Shown here: piece after piece, positions 9,215-23,500 of the stretch
Layout: each line of letters opens with the position of its first letter
Numbering within the stretch: the first letter of the stretch is position 1
Assembly: GCF_000209165.1 (NCBI RefSeq)
Contig: NC_009068.1
Span: 1-64,000, forward strand
DNA from: Scheffersomyces stipitis CBS 6054
Taxonomy: Eukaryota > Ascomycota > Pichiomycetes > Serinales > Debaryomycetaceae
Direction of reading: 5' to 3'
DNA: 64,000 nt
Made by a program: the position numbers and the translations under genes
Notes under the pieces: generated by a model
Databases searched by the model: none
What the model was told of the DNA's origin: nothing
What the model saw: the letters and a program-made list of their open reading frames with translations, nothing else

Positions 9215-10410
9215 CCATATCTCCGCTGCAGCAATAGATACGAATCTTGTCAAGTCACGTGAAAGACGCTTTTTCCGCGAATCGGTACAGGTCGCTCACA
9301 TTCCTTCCTCGCATAGAATACCGCAATACTTATGAAAATGAGATAACATAGACCCTAGGAATGTCCAGCTATTGAGGACTATGAATTGTTCATACCTTAT
9401 ATCTTCTTATATTATGTTATTCCCTAAAAATCAAGAATATCCCCCTTCAAATGAACCATACTTTGTTTAATTATAAACTTTAATAATTTTTTCAATCTTT
9501 GGGGATCTCGCCTCTCTTTTATACCTCTCAGATCTCATTTTGGTGATACACGCACATCAAATGCGCCTATATTTGTATCCAAGTCTTTAGTTACTGCACA
9601 TAACTCTCTGTCAATCAATTCTAGTCATGTGATTCTAAATGGATAATCCTCCCTCCAAATTCACAACAACTCAATATAATACAACCCAATATAATACAAT
9701 ATCACTTTCACATTAATCCTACATCATGATATCCACAATAACTAACATTAAATATCCATATTCTTACAATCTTAACTTTTCCCTTACCTTTATTACTTCT
9801 CTCAATTTTCTTGTATACTTGTACTGATTGTCTTTCTGAAAAGAATGCGAAAAATACTACAAAAATACTAATTGCTGCCAAAAATTGCACCTGTCCTAAA
9901 AGTAGTACCATTCGATTACCTTCATTCAATTAAGTAAGGATTCATCATCTTCAAGTGTTACAAAATTCTAATGCTCTAATTATAACCATTTGAAATAAGG
10001 ATACATCATCCTCTGTCACATGGTATAACACGTAAATATTGCAACACAAATGTCGCCAAAATGACGTGACAGCACGACATTTACCATATTTATAAATTAG
10101 TAACAATGTTCACCATATGGCGTAATTGTGATGGTTGGTCGTACCTAAGGCGAATATAGACGTATATTCTGATTAAGAGAATTACATTGGAATAGTCAGA
10201 ATCCAGTGAAAATATATCACGATGGACTCTCGCCTGGCGATGGGCCGCATATTTAAAATTTAGCGACTAGCCTCCTCTGGGTGTCATCAACCGGAACAAT
10301 TAAATTATTCCAAGAAAGGATTTAAGATTTAACACCTCGATCACGCTATAGTTACGGCCTGCAAGTAATTTATGAATTTTTCCTGATTAGGATAAACCCT
10401 AAACTCTTTG
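9215..10410. other. Non-coding 5' part of the element, copy 2
   Basis: Nearly identical to 507-1702, with a few single-base changes. No supported gene. A TATAAAT at 10411-10417 follows, at the promoter position of the broken helicase gene. Confidence 0.6.
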
Positions 10411-10548
10411 TATAAATGGCCCAAATTCCCACTTTTCTGCTTTATTTATTAATAATCAATCTCTTCTAAGTTCAATCAGTTGCGACTTTGCAGACTTTCC
10501 AGTGTTCAAATTTCGCTCTTTCAGCCATTATCGAATACTAAAACTAGA

Positions 10549-13500
10549 ATGAATACTCAAGCACTAGGCTATTCAATTCATAATCCAATAACTTTGGATC
10601 TGGACCTGGATCTGGATCTGGACCAGAACTTCGAAGATGCTCTAGATGACTTCAGCCAAGTAAATATCAAATGTGAAAATTCCAATCTCATTTCTACCGA
10701 TGAGCATATTTGGTCGAGCCCTCAATCATTTAGACAGAGTCTGCCATTCTCATCAATACAAGCTACTCCATTGAGGACAAATCTGTTCAAACACGAACTT
10801 GACTACTTGGCCAAAAATTACTTTGTGTTTGTTGAGCCTCTAGGATACTTCTATCTGGAAAAAAGACATTTTTTCATCTCTTCAGATTCAAAATATGCTA
10901 CTTCCAAGTTATATATAAAGTCAAAGCAAGGATTTCTTGACCTCATTAGCAAACTAACAAAACAATCACCTTATTACAACCAAATAGAAGGCGAGTCAAA
11001 TATTGTGAATGTGGCTACTATTCCAAGCCCTATCCCTGGCATTGAAATAGAAGAATTTGCCTTCTGTGATTCCTGTAAATACACCAGCTGTATTGGGCGC
11101 GTCCCAGTGAAATGTACCAGTCATGGATACATGAGAAGGGGAGAAGGCTATAGAGTGGAACTGGGAGGTTTCTTTCTATTGAAGGAATTCCCACGTATGC
11201 CTTCTTTACCTGATACTCCTCCACCAAGCACTCCAAATATGTATGATCGTAGTTCGACCATACCTTGCTCTTCTCCCATCCGCCGCCGATCTCGCTTCAC
11301 CAATAGAGACTTGCAAGTCGAATTCAAGGGCCCTCTTATCACCGAAATCCGTGTGAGAGAATCTGAGAATATGACCGCTGATGCCTTTTTGCAAAAATAC
11401 GCCAATATCAAATTCATTCCTGATGTGGGGTTATACTGGCACGAACATGAACGTGTGTTTTTGGATAGAAACTCTGAAATTGTTCACAAATCATTGTCTT
11501 CTATCATTGACAAATGCAAGTTTCTTGAAACACACATGCATGCAGTAATGCTGAATTCCTACTACTGGTATTTGTTAGCCAGTGCTAATACGCTGTCCGA
11601 GGTACATGTATGTCTTGAATGGTTGAAGGAACCTCTAAGTGGCATAGAACCTTCTAAGATCCAGTACTGCCCTGATTGTATCAATTCGGCTATCATCGAT
11701 GACCATTGTGATGTCGATAACCTTAATGTTCTAACTGGAATGGGATACAGAATGGAGCTGGGGTCTATTTTCTTATTAGCACTGGGTGGAGGAATGACAG
11801 ACATTTTGGAAGATCAACGAGAGGAGGCTCCCGATCTCGAATATTATGCCTCTGATTCTGGTGCTGTCTTCCTGAGCGATGAACAAGAAGCTGAGGGGTC
11901 AGTAGACTATGCTTCTGATATGGAAAATCTCACAGTAGATGGTCAAGAAGGTGACGAATTGACAGCAGTAAATGGAGAATCTGAGTCGGATACTCTCTTA
12001 GAAGATGAAGTTCAAGAAGGTGACTTTAGATCATTTGAAGATTCTTCTGATTCGGATAATCTCTTTGTAGATGATGCACAAGAAGATGATGAAGAAATGA
12101 TTGACATTGCAATAGATAATGATACTGAATCGGATAATGACGAATCAGACATTTCAGCTTATGATACCACCGATGATGGTCTTGATAACGAACGTGATTC
12201 AGAAGAAATTATATTATATGATGAAGATCCTGTTAGAATCTCCACTGTTAGTGGATGGTCTCAGCTAAAAAAGAAAGGTATTTGTCAAATTAGCAATCTT
12301 CTTTGGCTGAGAGGACAACAACACTTCCTTGACATCACCTCCAGGGCTTTCAGATCGTTTCTCATGGGTACAGTGTCAAATGCACAATACACCCAGATGT
12401 TGGAAGATGTCGAGGAATGGGTCGATCTAATGCCTCAGTACTATAGAATTCCAAAAGATACCAAGGGTAGAACATTTGAAATTCCCCTGCCCTTTTCAAG
12501 ACTCCCTCCAAAAATACATACCTACTGTTCGGAATGTGGATTTGTAATAGGATTCAACGAGAACAATGAAAACTTGAGAAGCTCTTCCCGTCATGCAAAG
12601 AATACTGGTCATGATAGATTCATCAGTCGCCAAGGGTATGCTATCAGAGCCGCAACAGGATTCAATCTCTTGGTCATATTTGGGTCTAACGAAACAGTCA
12701 GTACATGTGAATCGGAAGATGGCGATTATGATGATGAAGATATTGTTATTCCTTCATTCGAAGAGGGACTGGGTTCACCATTCACACCCCCTGAATTCAT
12801 AGTGGAGCCGTACTCCACAGACGAAGAGGCCAGCGACTACGAACAAGAGCCTGAATCTCTTCCACCTCCATCTAAGGAAGAACAATATGAAGTGTCCGAA
12901 CTATTGAAACATTCCCATGGGTTAGTTTACGATCCTATCTTCTACTTGTACTACTACATAACAGAAGAGCGGTATGTTGACGTGAATTCAATGTTTTTCA
13001 AAAACACATTGGAAGATATTGGTGACCACAAAAGCCGCATTCGAAACTTGGTGGACCGTGTCATTAGCACTCAAATCATTGACTCTCGAAAATTCGAGAA
13101 GAAAGTAACCAGAGGTCACATCCACTGGGCCAAAGAGTTGTCCGAAGTAGCTCGCTGGAAGAAGCTATGCTTTTGTAAACAATGCTATCAGGTATTCAAA
13201 ACAAAAACTGCATTTTCCAAGCACAGGCGTGAATATGCGAACATGAGCGAAAGAGAACATGCTGGTCATGATATAAGTGCGGATTTTAAAGGATACCTTT
13301 TGGAGCGACCAAAGGGCCTCTACTATGCAATTGGGATTCCAGATGATGTTGCTCAAGCCGAAGCTGCTGAAGCCGAAGCTACCGCTACTGCTGAAGAAAT
13401 TGCAAGTCTGAAATCGCAATGGGTTATGGGTGGGCCTGGGTGGACGGTGGAAGAATATGATATCAAAGTGCAATGGTTGGAGGGCAAGCTAGGTATGCCT

Positions 13501-16500
13501 CCCGACCAATTCTTGGCCAAGCACAACTACTTACTAGTGAAGGAGGTTGGTTTATACTACGATTTCACACAGAAGTGGTTCCGAAGTATAACACACAGGT
13601 TGCTGAGGAAGGTCTTCTTCGGCGACTTAATACTGACGGTGAGGCGTGAGTTAATATCTTACATGCTCCACAATATGGATAGACAGTATGAATACATGTT
13701 GGCACCCCGTCACGAGCAGCAAGTTGCTACTTTGGAAGCAGCAGTAAAATATGACGGTCCAATGGTGGCGGTGGAAAGTGGCAACGAAGAGCATCTAGAT
13801 TTCGAGTTGGTAGATAATTGCATACAGCCAACTAAATACTACATGTGTCATGTGTGTAAGTTCATTGCCCACCACTCCAGCGTCTCCGCTCATATCAAAC
13901 AAGCCAAGCACCAACGAGAAGAGGGACCTGAAAAACATGTTGTGTATGGTTACAGTGTTCGGAATGTAGAGGCTAAGACAAACTACTTCCGAATTCAACA
14001 CAATCTAGCCAGTAGTTTTCACGAACCAACAGACAGCACTGCTGACTCTCAAATTGTAGATCCGTTTTTATCCAGATACAAAGCGCATGAGTATACAAAG
14101 TTCCGTTCATTTTTGAACATGTCTAATGACAAAAGATGGCCACGTTTGGTACAATTGTGCAAGAAATATGTAACCAAGAAAAGATTAGCTTTGAGCATCG
14201 GATCTTCTCTCTCAGCACTCATCAAAAACCCCCGGTTCTGTAGCACTCCAAACTCAGCCCTGCGATACGGACCCATGCTTGCCAGATTCCTCTTTGTTGC
14301 CATGAAAATGTGCGAGTTGAAGGAACACAAAGCAATGGAAGAGTTTGAGCAAGTATTCTGTGCCAACAAAAAACAGGGACTACGAAGATTTTTCGGTCAA
14401 ATGACGAAATTTGGTGCGTTCTGGTTGTTGTCTCCGGTACTAGTGTTGCAGGAAGACGATTCAAACGCCATGGAAGATGTCTTTATGAGCAGTCTAGTCT
14501 TCTTGATGAAGGAGGAATAGGATTCAAGATCAAGTCGTACCGCTGCGATTTTTGCAGTGGTTTATCTTTTGCATTCAAATGCATAGCTGTTGATGTGATG
14601 AAAAAAGACAAGTCTTATGTCCGACCTTTTGTTGAGGATTGTAACAGGTCGGCATCCATAGCACTCAACTTTGGCCGATTTTGCAAGTTCAGTGCCGATG
14701 TACACTCGTTGAGTCCTCGTACATTTGGAAGGACCATGAACGTGCTACATGTTGGAGACAAAATAAGAATAAATACATTTGAAGTCGGACTCGACGACAT
14801 CAAAAAATGGGTCCATACTGCCATTCAGCAATATGTACTTGAAGTTGAGGAACTTTTCATGGACATCAACATCACACCAACCATGGCCATGAATGAGATG
14901 ATGGCAGCACAAAAACCAAGAGTTGTTGGAATGCCTCAAACTAGTTACAACTGGGATCAAAGGGATATCGACAGATGCTTGGAAATTAACCTGGTTGATA
15001 AGTTTGACATCAAGAGTCTTCAGTATTTCCGTCGCCGACTCTCTAGATTGAACGACTTGTTTTTTTACATGATCTTGTTGACGTGTGGGTCTCCGTATCG
15101 TTTAACGGAATTATACCTGGTTCTTATTCGTAATGAAGAAAGATTGGGAAGTAATGTGTTTGTTGCTGATGGGATGCTTGGACTCTTTACCAACAATGGA
15201 AAGAACAGTATGAAGTATAGTCGAGAACGTCCTATTCTCAAGATGTTGCCCGAAGAGGTGTCAGAGTGCTTGGCTCACTATATCTATTTTGTCCGGCCAT
15301 TCGAACACACTCTTGTCGAATACCAAGAACAAACCGGTTCATTGAGCCACACAGAGTTCAAGAAACTAAGTGATAAATACAAGCTCCATTTGTTCGTGGG
15401 AGAGAAACAAATCAAAAACAGCACTACTCTTGGAAAATCGTTCCGTAAGTTCATAAATAAAACAACTCCAAAGCTTAGAGGAATCATGTACGGTGAAATA
15501 AGACAAGTGCTTTCATATTTTGTTGGGGCGAACGTCTCTGGGATGATTGGATTACAGATCAAGATTGACAACACCCTTGCCGAACAGGCTGGGCATTCGT
15601 TTAGTAGGTTTGTCGAAAGTTACGCCACAAATAGAGATGGTTACAATCATGTAATGCTTCAACGAATGAGAGACTGTCTGGCAGCCTGGCATACGTGTTT
15701 GGAGATGAGTACTCTTCAGATATTTACGCCTAGCGTATTTACTAGGAACGAACCACCGAAATTGACAGGTGAAGAACTTATAGAGGCTGGCAGACAGATG
15801 TTTGGACAACACTTCAAGTTCAAGGATGGCCAGCAACAGGCTACATCGGATGTGGCCAATTGCTTCAGTATGATGGTGGCTATTGACCTGGGTAAGACGA
15901 CTTGTTGCATTATTGCGATGTTGGCGGAGCGTACCCACAGTCTTCGCCAGACCGACCGAGGTAAAAAGACTCACTGTGTTACGATATTTGTGGTACCTTA
16001 CATTTCTACACTCAACTCCACCATCCGCCAATTGACCGAAAATTTCAATGTGCGTACGTTTGATGGCTCTGTTGGACAGGTCAACGACTATGATGTGCTA
16101 TTGATGCTGCTTGAAGACGGCCACCTTAGATATCTTAATCAGGTAGTCAGACATTTTCAGTCTACGAACTATCAAGGCAAGACCTATCTCCGCCGGGTAG
16201 TGGTTGACGATGCCCATATCTTGCAGATGAAACAATATGTGGTCGATGGAAACAAAAATGTACCTGTTGTATTTTTGACGTCATTTCTTCCACAGAAGGA
16301 AGACGCTACGATGAGTAGATTATTTAATATCAATTCCTTGGTAAGAGTGTCGTCACAGGAACCACTCTTACCACATAAAGAATTCACTCTTTTCAAGAAG
16401 CCTAATACCACTTCAATATGTCAGACGGTTCTAGAAAAAGTTAGGAGTTTCGGTTCGGCAATTGTGATTGCTGAGTCTTCTGATAAAGTGTCATACTTGG

Positions 16501-16892
16501 TAAGTCAAATGGCCGATGAGGTTCCATGTATAGGTATCTACGGATCCCCAGTCAGCAGAACAGCTGCTTTGAATAAGATGGCCAGTGAGAATATCAGGGT
16601 TGTGGTTACTACGGCAGAAGCAGTGGTGGGTCTTCATATGTTGAAACCTACAACCGTCTTGTTTGCATATTCGATTAATAATCCAATAGAATTGCTTGTT
16701 GGCAGTCAAATGAGCAGTGGAAAGGTAGACATGGTATTGCTCAACTTTTATTCGTCTGAGTTTCAACGAGACTTGTTGGATACTTGTGTTAATTTAATGG
16801 TGACGAGACATATGCGTTTAACGGAACAAACTTGTTATGAGGCTGGTAAGGAGCGGTGTCATGCTTGTGTCAAAAAGAGAAGACATGCTTGA
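10549..16892 (+). pseudogene. Telomere-linked helicase, copy 2, broken by a 7-bp deletion
   Basis: This copy has the same ATG context as the intact gene. The first reading frame (10549-14520, 1323 aa) covers the five zinc-finger modules and follows copy 1 until shortly after 14490. There, seven bases (ATGGTGT in copy 1) are missing, so the frame shifts and stops after a few altered codons. The rest stays open to the normal stop at 16892 in the frame matching copy 1 and retains the recombinase-like and helicase domains. The first methionine codon downstream is at 14598. Differences from copy 1 are few, and silent ones appear at least as frequent as replacements, which suggests that the break is recent. 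A separate C-terminal protein from an internal start cannot be excluded. Confidence 0.85.
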
Positions 16893-16908
16893 AGTATTTG
16901 TTGTTCGC

Positions 16909-17168
16909 CCTAAAGGGCTACCCGCCCGTCGCCTGTCTGTCGCGCGCATGTTCAGGCCATAGTTAAAATTAATTTACATGATTATCAGACAAAAATGCGT
17001 GGTTCGCTAGACAAAGACGCAGTTCGTCCCTTTACATTTTTTAGATATGATAGGTAAAAGTCATATATAAACCTTTCCACTTTTCCAGGTGGAGCGAAAG
17101 TACAGAAAATAGATTAACGAAAGAAGTAAAGTAAGTTTTGGAACCGAAAAGATGATGAATTCAAAATT
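16909..17168. other. Junction between element copy 2 and the adhesin region
   Basis: Starts with a short GC-rich stretch (CCCTAAAGGG, then GTCGCGCGC) unlike anything in copy 1, then becomes AT-rich. It holds the 3' flanks of both neighbours and no gene. It marks where the tandem element meets chromosome-specific DNA. Confidence 0.6.
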
Positions 17169-17396
17169 TTAGACAATTTGAAGAAGCATCAACAAGATGA
17201 AAGTAATTCGAGATAGGTGAATCCTGATTGCTCCTCCAACAGGAGTAAAAACGGTTGGAATAGAAGGGGCATACGACGTTGTGGAGGTTGCCAAAGTAGT
17301 CCCTGGAGTTATGATTACAGGGGTAGAAGTAAGAGGTCCTTCAGCTTGCCCGGCACCGGCACCAGAACCGGCACCAGAACCAGAACCAGAACCGGC

Positions 17397-17435
<39 letters not shown>

Positions 17436-17474
17436 GGCACCAGAACCGGCACCAGAACCAGAACCAGAACCGGC

Positions 17475-17513
<39 letters not shown>

Positions 17514-20500
17514 GGCACCAGAACCGGCACCAGAACCAGAACCAGAACCAGAACCTGAACCTGAACCTGAACCTGAACCTGAACCTGAACCTGAACCGGC
17601 ACCAGAACCTGAACCTGAACCTGAACCTGAACCTGAACCTGTACCTGAACCTGAACCTGAACCTGAACCAGAACCAGAACCAGAACCTGAACCTGAACCT
17701 GAACCGGCACCAGAACCTGAACCGGCACCAGAACCTGAACCTGAACCTGAACCTGAACCTGAATCTGAACCTGAACCTGAACCTGAACCTGAACCTGAAC
17801 CTGAACCTGAACCTGAACCTGAACCGGAAGCAGAGCTAGAGCCACTAGTTTCAGAAGTATTTGTGCCTGTTTCTGTTTCAGAAGTTGAAGAAGTGGCAGA
17901 GGATGGACTTTCTTCTATGACTTTCAAACTTACTGGAATGCATCCACTATTGTTGACAAGTTCCAAAGCAGGTGTAGTATCTGGGCAGGCGTAGAAGACA
18001 TCTTGGCCATTCAACAGGAGTGAATCACCATCTTCTCTCTTGACAACTGCAGCAGAAGAAGAGGTCTCTTGCCAATTGGCAAACGGTTCATTAGTCAAGT
18101 GAAAGCCGTTACTATCTGCTATAACATAGAGTCCACCAACAGTAAGGTATCCAAGTGGAAGAGATAAATGGAATGTATCGCCTCCAGAATTGGTAAAGGT
18201 AATAAATTGGCCATCATGGGTAAGGAATTGTTCAAAATCAATATCTGGATTGATTGAGGATGCAAGCAATCTAAAGTCGTTCTCCTCCACTACAGGTGAA
18301 GAACTTGTAGATGGAAGCTCACTTTGAGAAATAGGAAGCGAACTCGATAAAGAAGGCGTAATAATCTCACTTGGAGAAGTAACAGAAACTGAACTCAAAA
18401 ATGATGAAGTTGATGGAGCTGATTCCGAAGACCTTGGTAATGATGATGACGTAATTGTAATAACTGACGATGTTGAAGATAGGGTATAAATCGTCTCAGA
18501 ACTGGAGAAAAATGATGAAGTATTGCTGTAATAACCGAAAGATAAAGAGCTCATAGAAGATACGACAATGCTTTCTGAAGAGTATTCCTGAGGTAAAGTA
18601 CTTGAACTGACGATGGCAGAGATACCTGATCCAGATTCGGAGCTTGGACTAACCTCGGATACAGAAATACCTGAAGAACTGACTGCAGACGCAATGCTTG
18701 ATTCAGATGCGGAGCTTGAGCTAACTTCAGACACAGAAATAGCCGAAGAACTGACTGCAGAGGCACTGCTTGATTCAGATACGGAGCTAGAACTAACTTC
18801 GGACACAGAAATAGCCGAAGAACTGACTGCAGAGGCACTGCTTGATTCAGATACGGAGCTAGAACTAACTTCAGACACAGAAATAGCCGAAGAACTGACT
18901 GCAGAGGCACTGCTTGATTCAGATACGGAGCTAGAACTAACTTCAGACACAGAAATAGCCGAAGAACTGACTGCAGAGGCACTGCTTGATTCAGATACGG
19001 AGCTAGAACTAACTTCAGACACAGAAATAGCCGAAGAACTGACTGCAGAGGCACTGCTTGATTCAGATACGGAGCTAGAACTAACTTCAGACACAGAAAT
19101 AGCCGAAGAACTGACTGCAGAGGCACTGCTTGATTCAGATACGGAGCTAGAACTAACTTCAGACACAGAAATAGCCGAAGAACTGACTTCAGAGGCACTG
19201 CTTGATTCAGATACGGAGCTAGAACTAACTTCAGAACTCTCTGAAGAGACGGCTTCCGTACTGGATGGGGATGATGAAGATTCAGTAGATGAACTTTGTG
19301 TAGAGCTCAACTCAGACGAAGAAGATTGCAGTGGTTCATTACCGTCTACCAGTAGCTCAACTTCTACACAACCTCCGGTATTAGTAAGTGATAAGGGAGA
19401 GCTTTGATCTGGACAGTAGAAGAAGGTTGTTGCTCCGTTGAGCAGTAAAGTACCTAAATCTGCTCGTTTTACGAAAAGATTGCTAATTGAGGAAATGCTC
19501 CAACCTCCAAATGGAATCTCACTCAAGTAAATTCCATTATCGTCAGCATGAACATATAACCCATCAACGATAAGGTATCCTTCAGGAAGATTCAAATAAA
19601 ATGTAGAACCAGCGAGTTCTGCGACAGTTATTACGTTGCCATTGTGAGTGAGGAACACATCCAAACCGATATCTTCGTCTTTGATCTCTATCATAAATCC
19701 ATCTCCCAGTGGCACTGGAGGAATATATGTGGGTGATGCTTCTGTACTCGACGATTCCGAAGTTCCTGAACTCAAATCCCAGGCACTTGAAGTAGACACA
19801 ACCGAAGAAATGATAATAGAAGTAGTTGTATACCATTTTCCTGAGTCGTCGGTAGTAACAATCACATCAGCTGTTACATCGACTCCGTCTTCCTGGACGA
19901 CAGTGGTATACTCAGTTTCTGTGAATACATTAGTAGTTGTGTACCAGCTTCCAGTGTCGTCGGTAGTAACAATCACATCAGCTGTTACATCGACTCCGTC
20001 TTCCTGGACGACAGTGGTATACTCAGTTTCTGTGAAGATAGAGGTGGATGTGTACCAGCTTCCAGTGTCGTCAGTAGTAATAAGCACGTCAGCTGTTACA
20101 TCGACTCCGTCTTCCTGGACAACAGTGGTGTACTCAGTTTCTGTGAATACATTAGTAGTTGTGTACCAGCTTCCAGTGTCGTCGGTAGTAACAATCACAT
20201 CAGCTGTTACATCGACTCCGTCTTCCTGGACGACAGTGGTATACTCAGTTTCTGTGAAGATGGAGGTGGATGTGTACCAGCTTCCAGTGTCGTCGGTAGT
20301 GACAATCACATCAGCTGTTACATCGACTCCGTCTTCCTGGACGACAGTGGTGTACTCAGTTTCTGTGAAGATGGAGGTGGATGTGTACCAGCTTCCAGTG
20401 TCGTCGGTAGTGACAATCACATCAGCTGTTACATCGACTCCGTCTTCCTGGACGACAGTGGTATACTCAGTTTCTGTGAATACATTAGTAGTTGTGTACC

Positions 20501-23500
20501 AGCTTCCAGTGTCGTCGGTAGTGACAATCACATCAGCTGTTACATCGACTCCGTCTTCCTGGACGACAGTGGTATACTCAGTTTCTGTGAAGATAGAGGT
20601 GGATGTGTACCAGCTTCCAGTGTCGTCGGTAGTAACAATCACATCAGCTGTTACATCGACTCCGTCTTCCTGGACGACAGTGGTATACTCAGTTTCTGTG
20701 AAGATAGAGGTGGATGTGTACCAGCTTCCAGTGTCGTCGGTAGTGACAATCACATCAGCTGTTACATCGACTCCGTCTTCCTGGACGACAGTGGTGTACT
20801 CAGTTTCTGTGAAGATAGAGGTGGATGTGTACCAGCTTCCATTGTCGTCAGTAGTAATAAGCACGTCAGCTGTTACATCGACTCCGTCTTCCTGGACGAC
20901 AGTGGTATACTCAGTTTCTGTGAAGATAGAGGTGGATGTGTACCAGCTTCCAGTGTCGTCGGTAGTGACAATCACATCAGCTGTTACATCGACTCCGTCT
21001 TCCTGGACGACAGTGGTGTACTCAGTTTCTGTGAAGATAGAGGTGGATGTGTACCAGCTTCCATTGTCGTCAGTAGTAATAAGCACGTCAGCTGTTACAT
21101 CGACTCCGTCTTCCTGGACGACAGTGGTATACTCAGTTTCTGTGAAGATAGAGGTGGATGTGTACCAGCTTCCATTGTCGTCGGTAGTGACAATCACATC
21201 AGCTGTTACATCGACTCCGTCTTCCTGGACGACAGTGGTGTACTCAGTTTCTGTGAAGATAGAGGTGGATGTGTACCAGCTTCCAGTGTCGTCAGTAGTT
21301 ATAAGCACGTCAGCTGTTACATCGACTCCGTCTTCCTGGACGACAGTGGTGTACTCAGTTTCTGTGAAGATAGAGGTGGATGTGTACCAGCTTCCAGTGT
21401 CGTCAGTAGTTATAAGCACGTCAGCTGTTACATCGACTCCGTCTTCCTGGACGACAGTGGTGTACTCAGTTTCTGTGAAGATAGAGGTGGATGTGTACCA
21501 GCTTCCAGTGTCGTCGGTAGTAACAATCACATCAGCTGTTACATCGACTCCGTCTTCCTGGACGACAGTGGTATACTCAGTTTCTGTGAAGATAGAGGTG
21601 GATGTGTACCAGCTTCCAGTGTCGTCGGTAGTAACAATCACATCAGCTGTTACATCGACTCCGTCTTCCTGGACGACAGTGGTATACTCAGTTTCTGTGA
21701 AGATAGAGGTGGATGTGTACCAGCTTCCAGTGTCGTCAGTAGTAATAAGCACATCAGCTGTTACATCGACTCCGTCTTCCTGGACAACAGTGGTGTACTC
21801 AGTTTCTGTGAAGATAGAGGTGGATGTGTACCAGCTTCCAGTGTCGTCAGTAGTAACAATCACATCAGCTGTTACATCGACTCCGTCTTCCTGGACAACA
21901 GTGGTATACTCAGTTTCTGTGAAGATAGAGGTGGATGTGTACCAGCTTCCAGTGTCGTCGGTAGTGACAATCACATCAGCTGTTACATCGACTCCGTCTT
22001 CCTGGACGACAGTGGTGTACTCAGTTTCTGTGAAGATAGAGGTGGATGTGTACCAGCTTCCATTGTCGTCGGTAGTAATAAGCACGTCAGCTGTTACATC
22101 GACTCCGTCTTCCTGGACGACAGTGGTATACTCAGTTTCTGTGAAGATAGAGGTGGATGTGTACCAGCTTCCAGTGTCGTCGGTAGTAACAATCACATCA
22201 GCTGTTACATCGACTCCGTCTTCCTGGACGACAGTGGTATACTCAGTTTCTGTGAAGATAGAGGTGGATGTGTACCAGCTTCCATTGTCGTCGGTAGTAA
22301 TAAGCACGTCAGCTGTTACATCGACTCCGTCTTCCTGGACGACAGTGGTGTACTCAGTTTCTGTGAAGATAGAGGTGGATGTGTACCAGCTTCCAGTGTC
22401 GTCGGTAGTAACAATCACATCAGCTGTTACATCGACTCCGTCTTCCTGGACGACAGTGGTATACTCAGTTTCTGTGAAGATAGAGGTGGATGTGTACCAG
22501 CTTCCATTGTCGTCGGTAGTAATAAGCACGTCAGCTGTTACATCGACTCCGTCTTCCTGGACGACAGTGGTATACTCAGTTTCTGTGAATACATTAGTAG
22601 TTGTGTACCAGCTTCCAGTGTCGTCGGTAGTAACAATCACATCAGCTGTTACATCGACTCCGTCTTCCTGGACAACAGTGGTGTACTCAGTTGGATTGAT
22701 TCCAGGTGCAATTGGAAGAACTTGACAAGGCAGACAGACGGAAGCTAGATCGTTGGTTTGGGCTGAACTAGAATATTGGACTCCTCGCCGTTGACCATTT
22801 ATATTATAAACCAGGAAGAGATTCGTGTTGTAGCCTTTTCCAATATAGAAATATTGACTATTTCCCCCAGTAAGATAAAGTCGCAATATCCCATTACTAT
22901 TCCCAGTAGCAGTGTAAGTAAAGTAAGGGGATGTAAGAGTAGAGGAAGAAGCAATAAAATTCCCCAGACTAAAGCCTCCTACAACAATAACTGGTGCATT
23001 AGCTGAAGTTGTTACTATGAGGGTAGATGAATTTTCCAAGTAGAACCTCTGATTTGCCACATTCTTGAGGAAGTTCAGATTGAATGTATTAGCCAAAGTA
23101 GATGAGATGGATATGGTCGATCCTTGGTTAGCAGTAATACAGCCAGTGCCTGCAATAGAATTAGAAGTAGTCTTTGTGAATTGTTCGTTGTAGAAACAAA
23201 TTTGACCATTGTTCGTAATTGTACCCAGCAGACTGACACTGTTTCCAGCGAAGTACATTGTCCCACCAGCGTTGTTTGTGATGGAACCAAGAGTATAGGT
23301 CACGCCCGTTAAAAATGAAACAGTACCAGAATTAGCTAATGATCCTGATATATTTACAATTGAGCTTAGAGCATTCACAACTGTTACATAAAACAGGTCA
23401 CCAGTACCCACAGTGAGACTGGATAAACTAACCAGACTCACGTCAACAATGGAGAGATAGGTACCTGTACCACTTATAGTAAGAGCTCCCTGAATAGTGG

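Larger units (their letters stand above)
8775..16908 (+). repeat. Subtelomeric tandem element, copy 2 (right-truncated)
   Basis: Second direct copy. It matches copy 1 from the minisatellite to TTGTTCGC at 16901-16908, where homology stops abruptly and an unrelated GC-rich stretch starts. It has fewer minisatellite units than copy 1, a 7-bp deletion in the gene near 14497, a 1-bp deletion just after the stop codon, and scattered substitutions. Confidence 0.9.

Noticed and set aside
17281..17994. Pro-Glu-rich ORF opposite the adhesin Gly-Ser tract, and a Val-Gln ORF on the same strand
   Set aside because: Low-complexity shadows of 6-bp repeats.
19648..22725. 1025-aa plus-strand ORF opposite the adhesin repeats
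   Set aside because: A shadow of the 111-bp repeat, whose length is a multiple of three. It has no domain and lies antisense to a protein with signal peptide and GPI tail.
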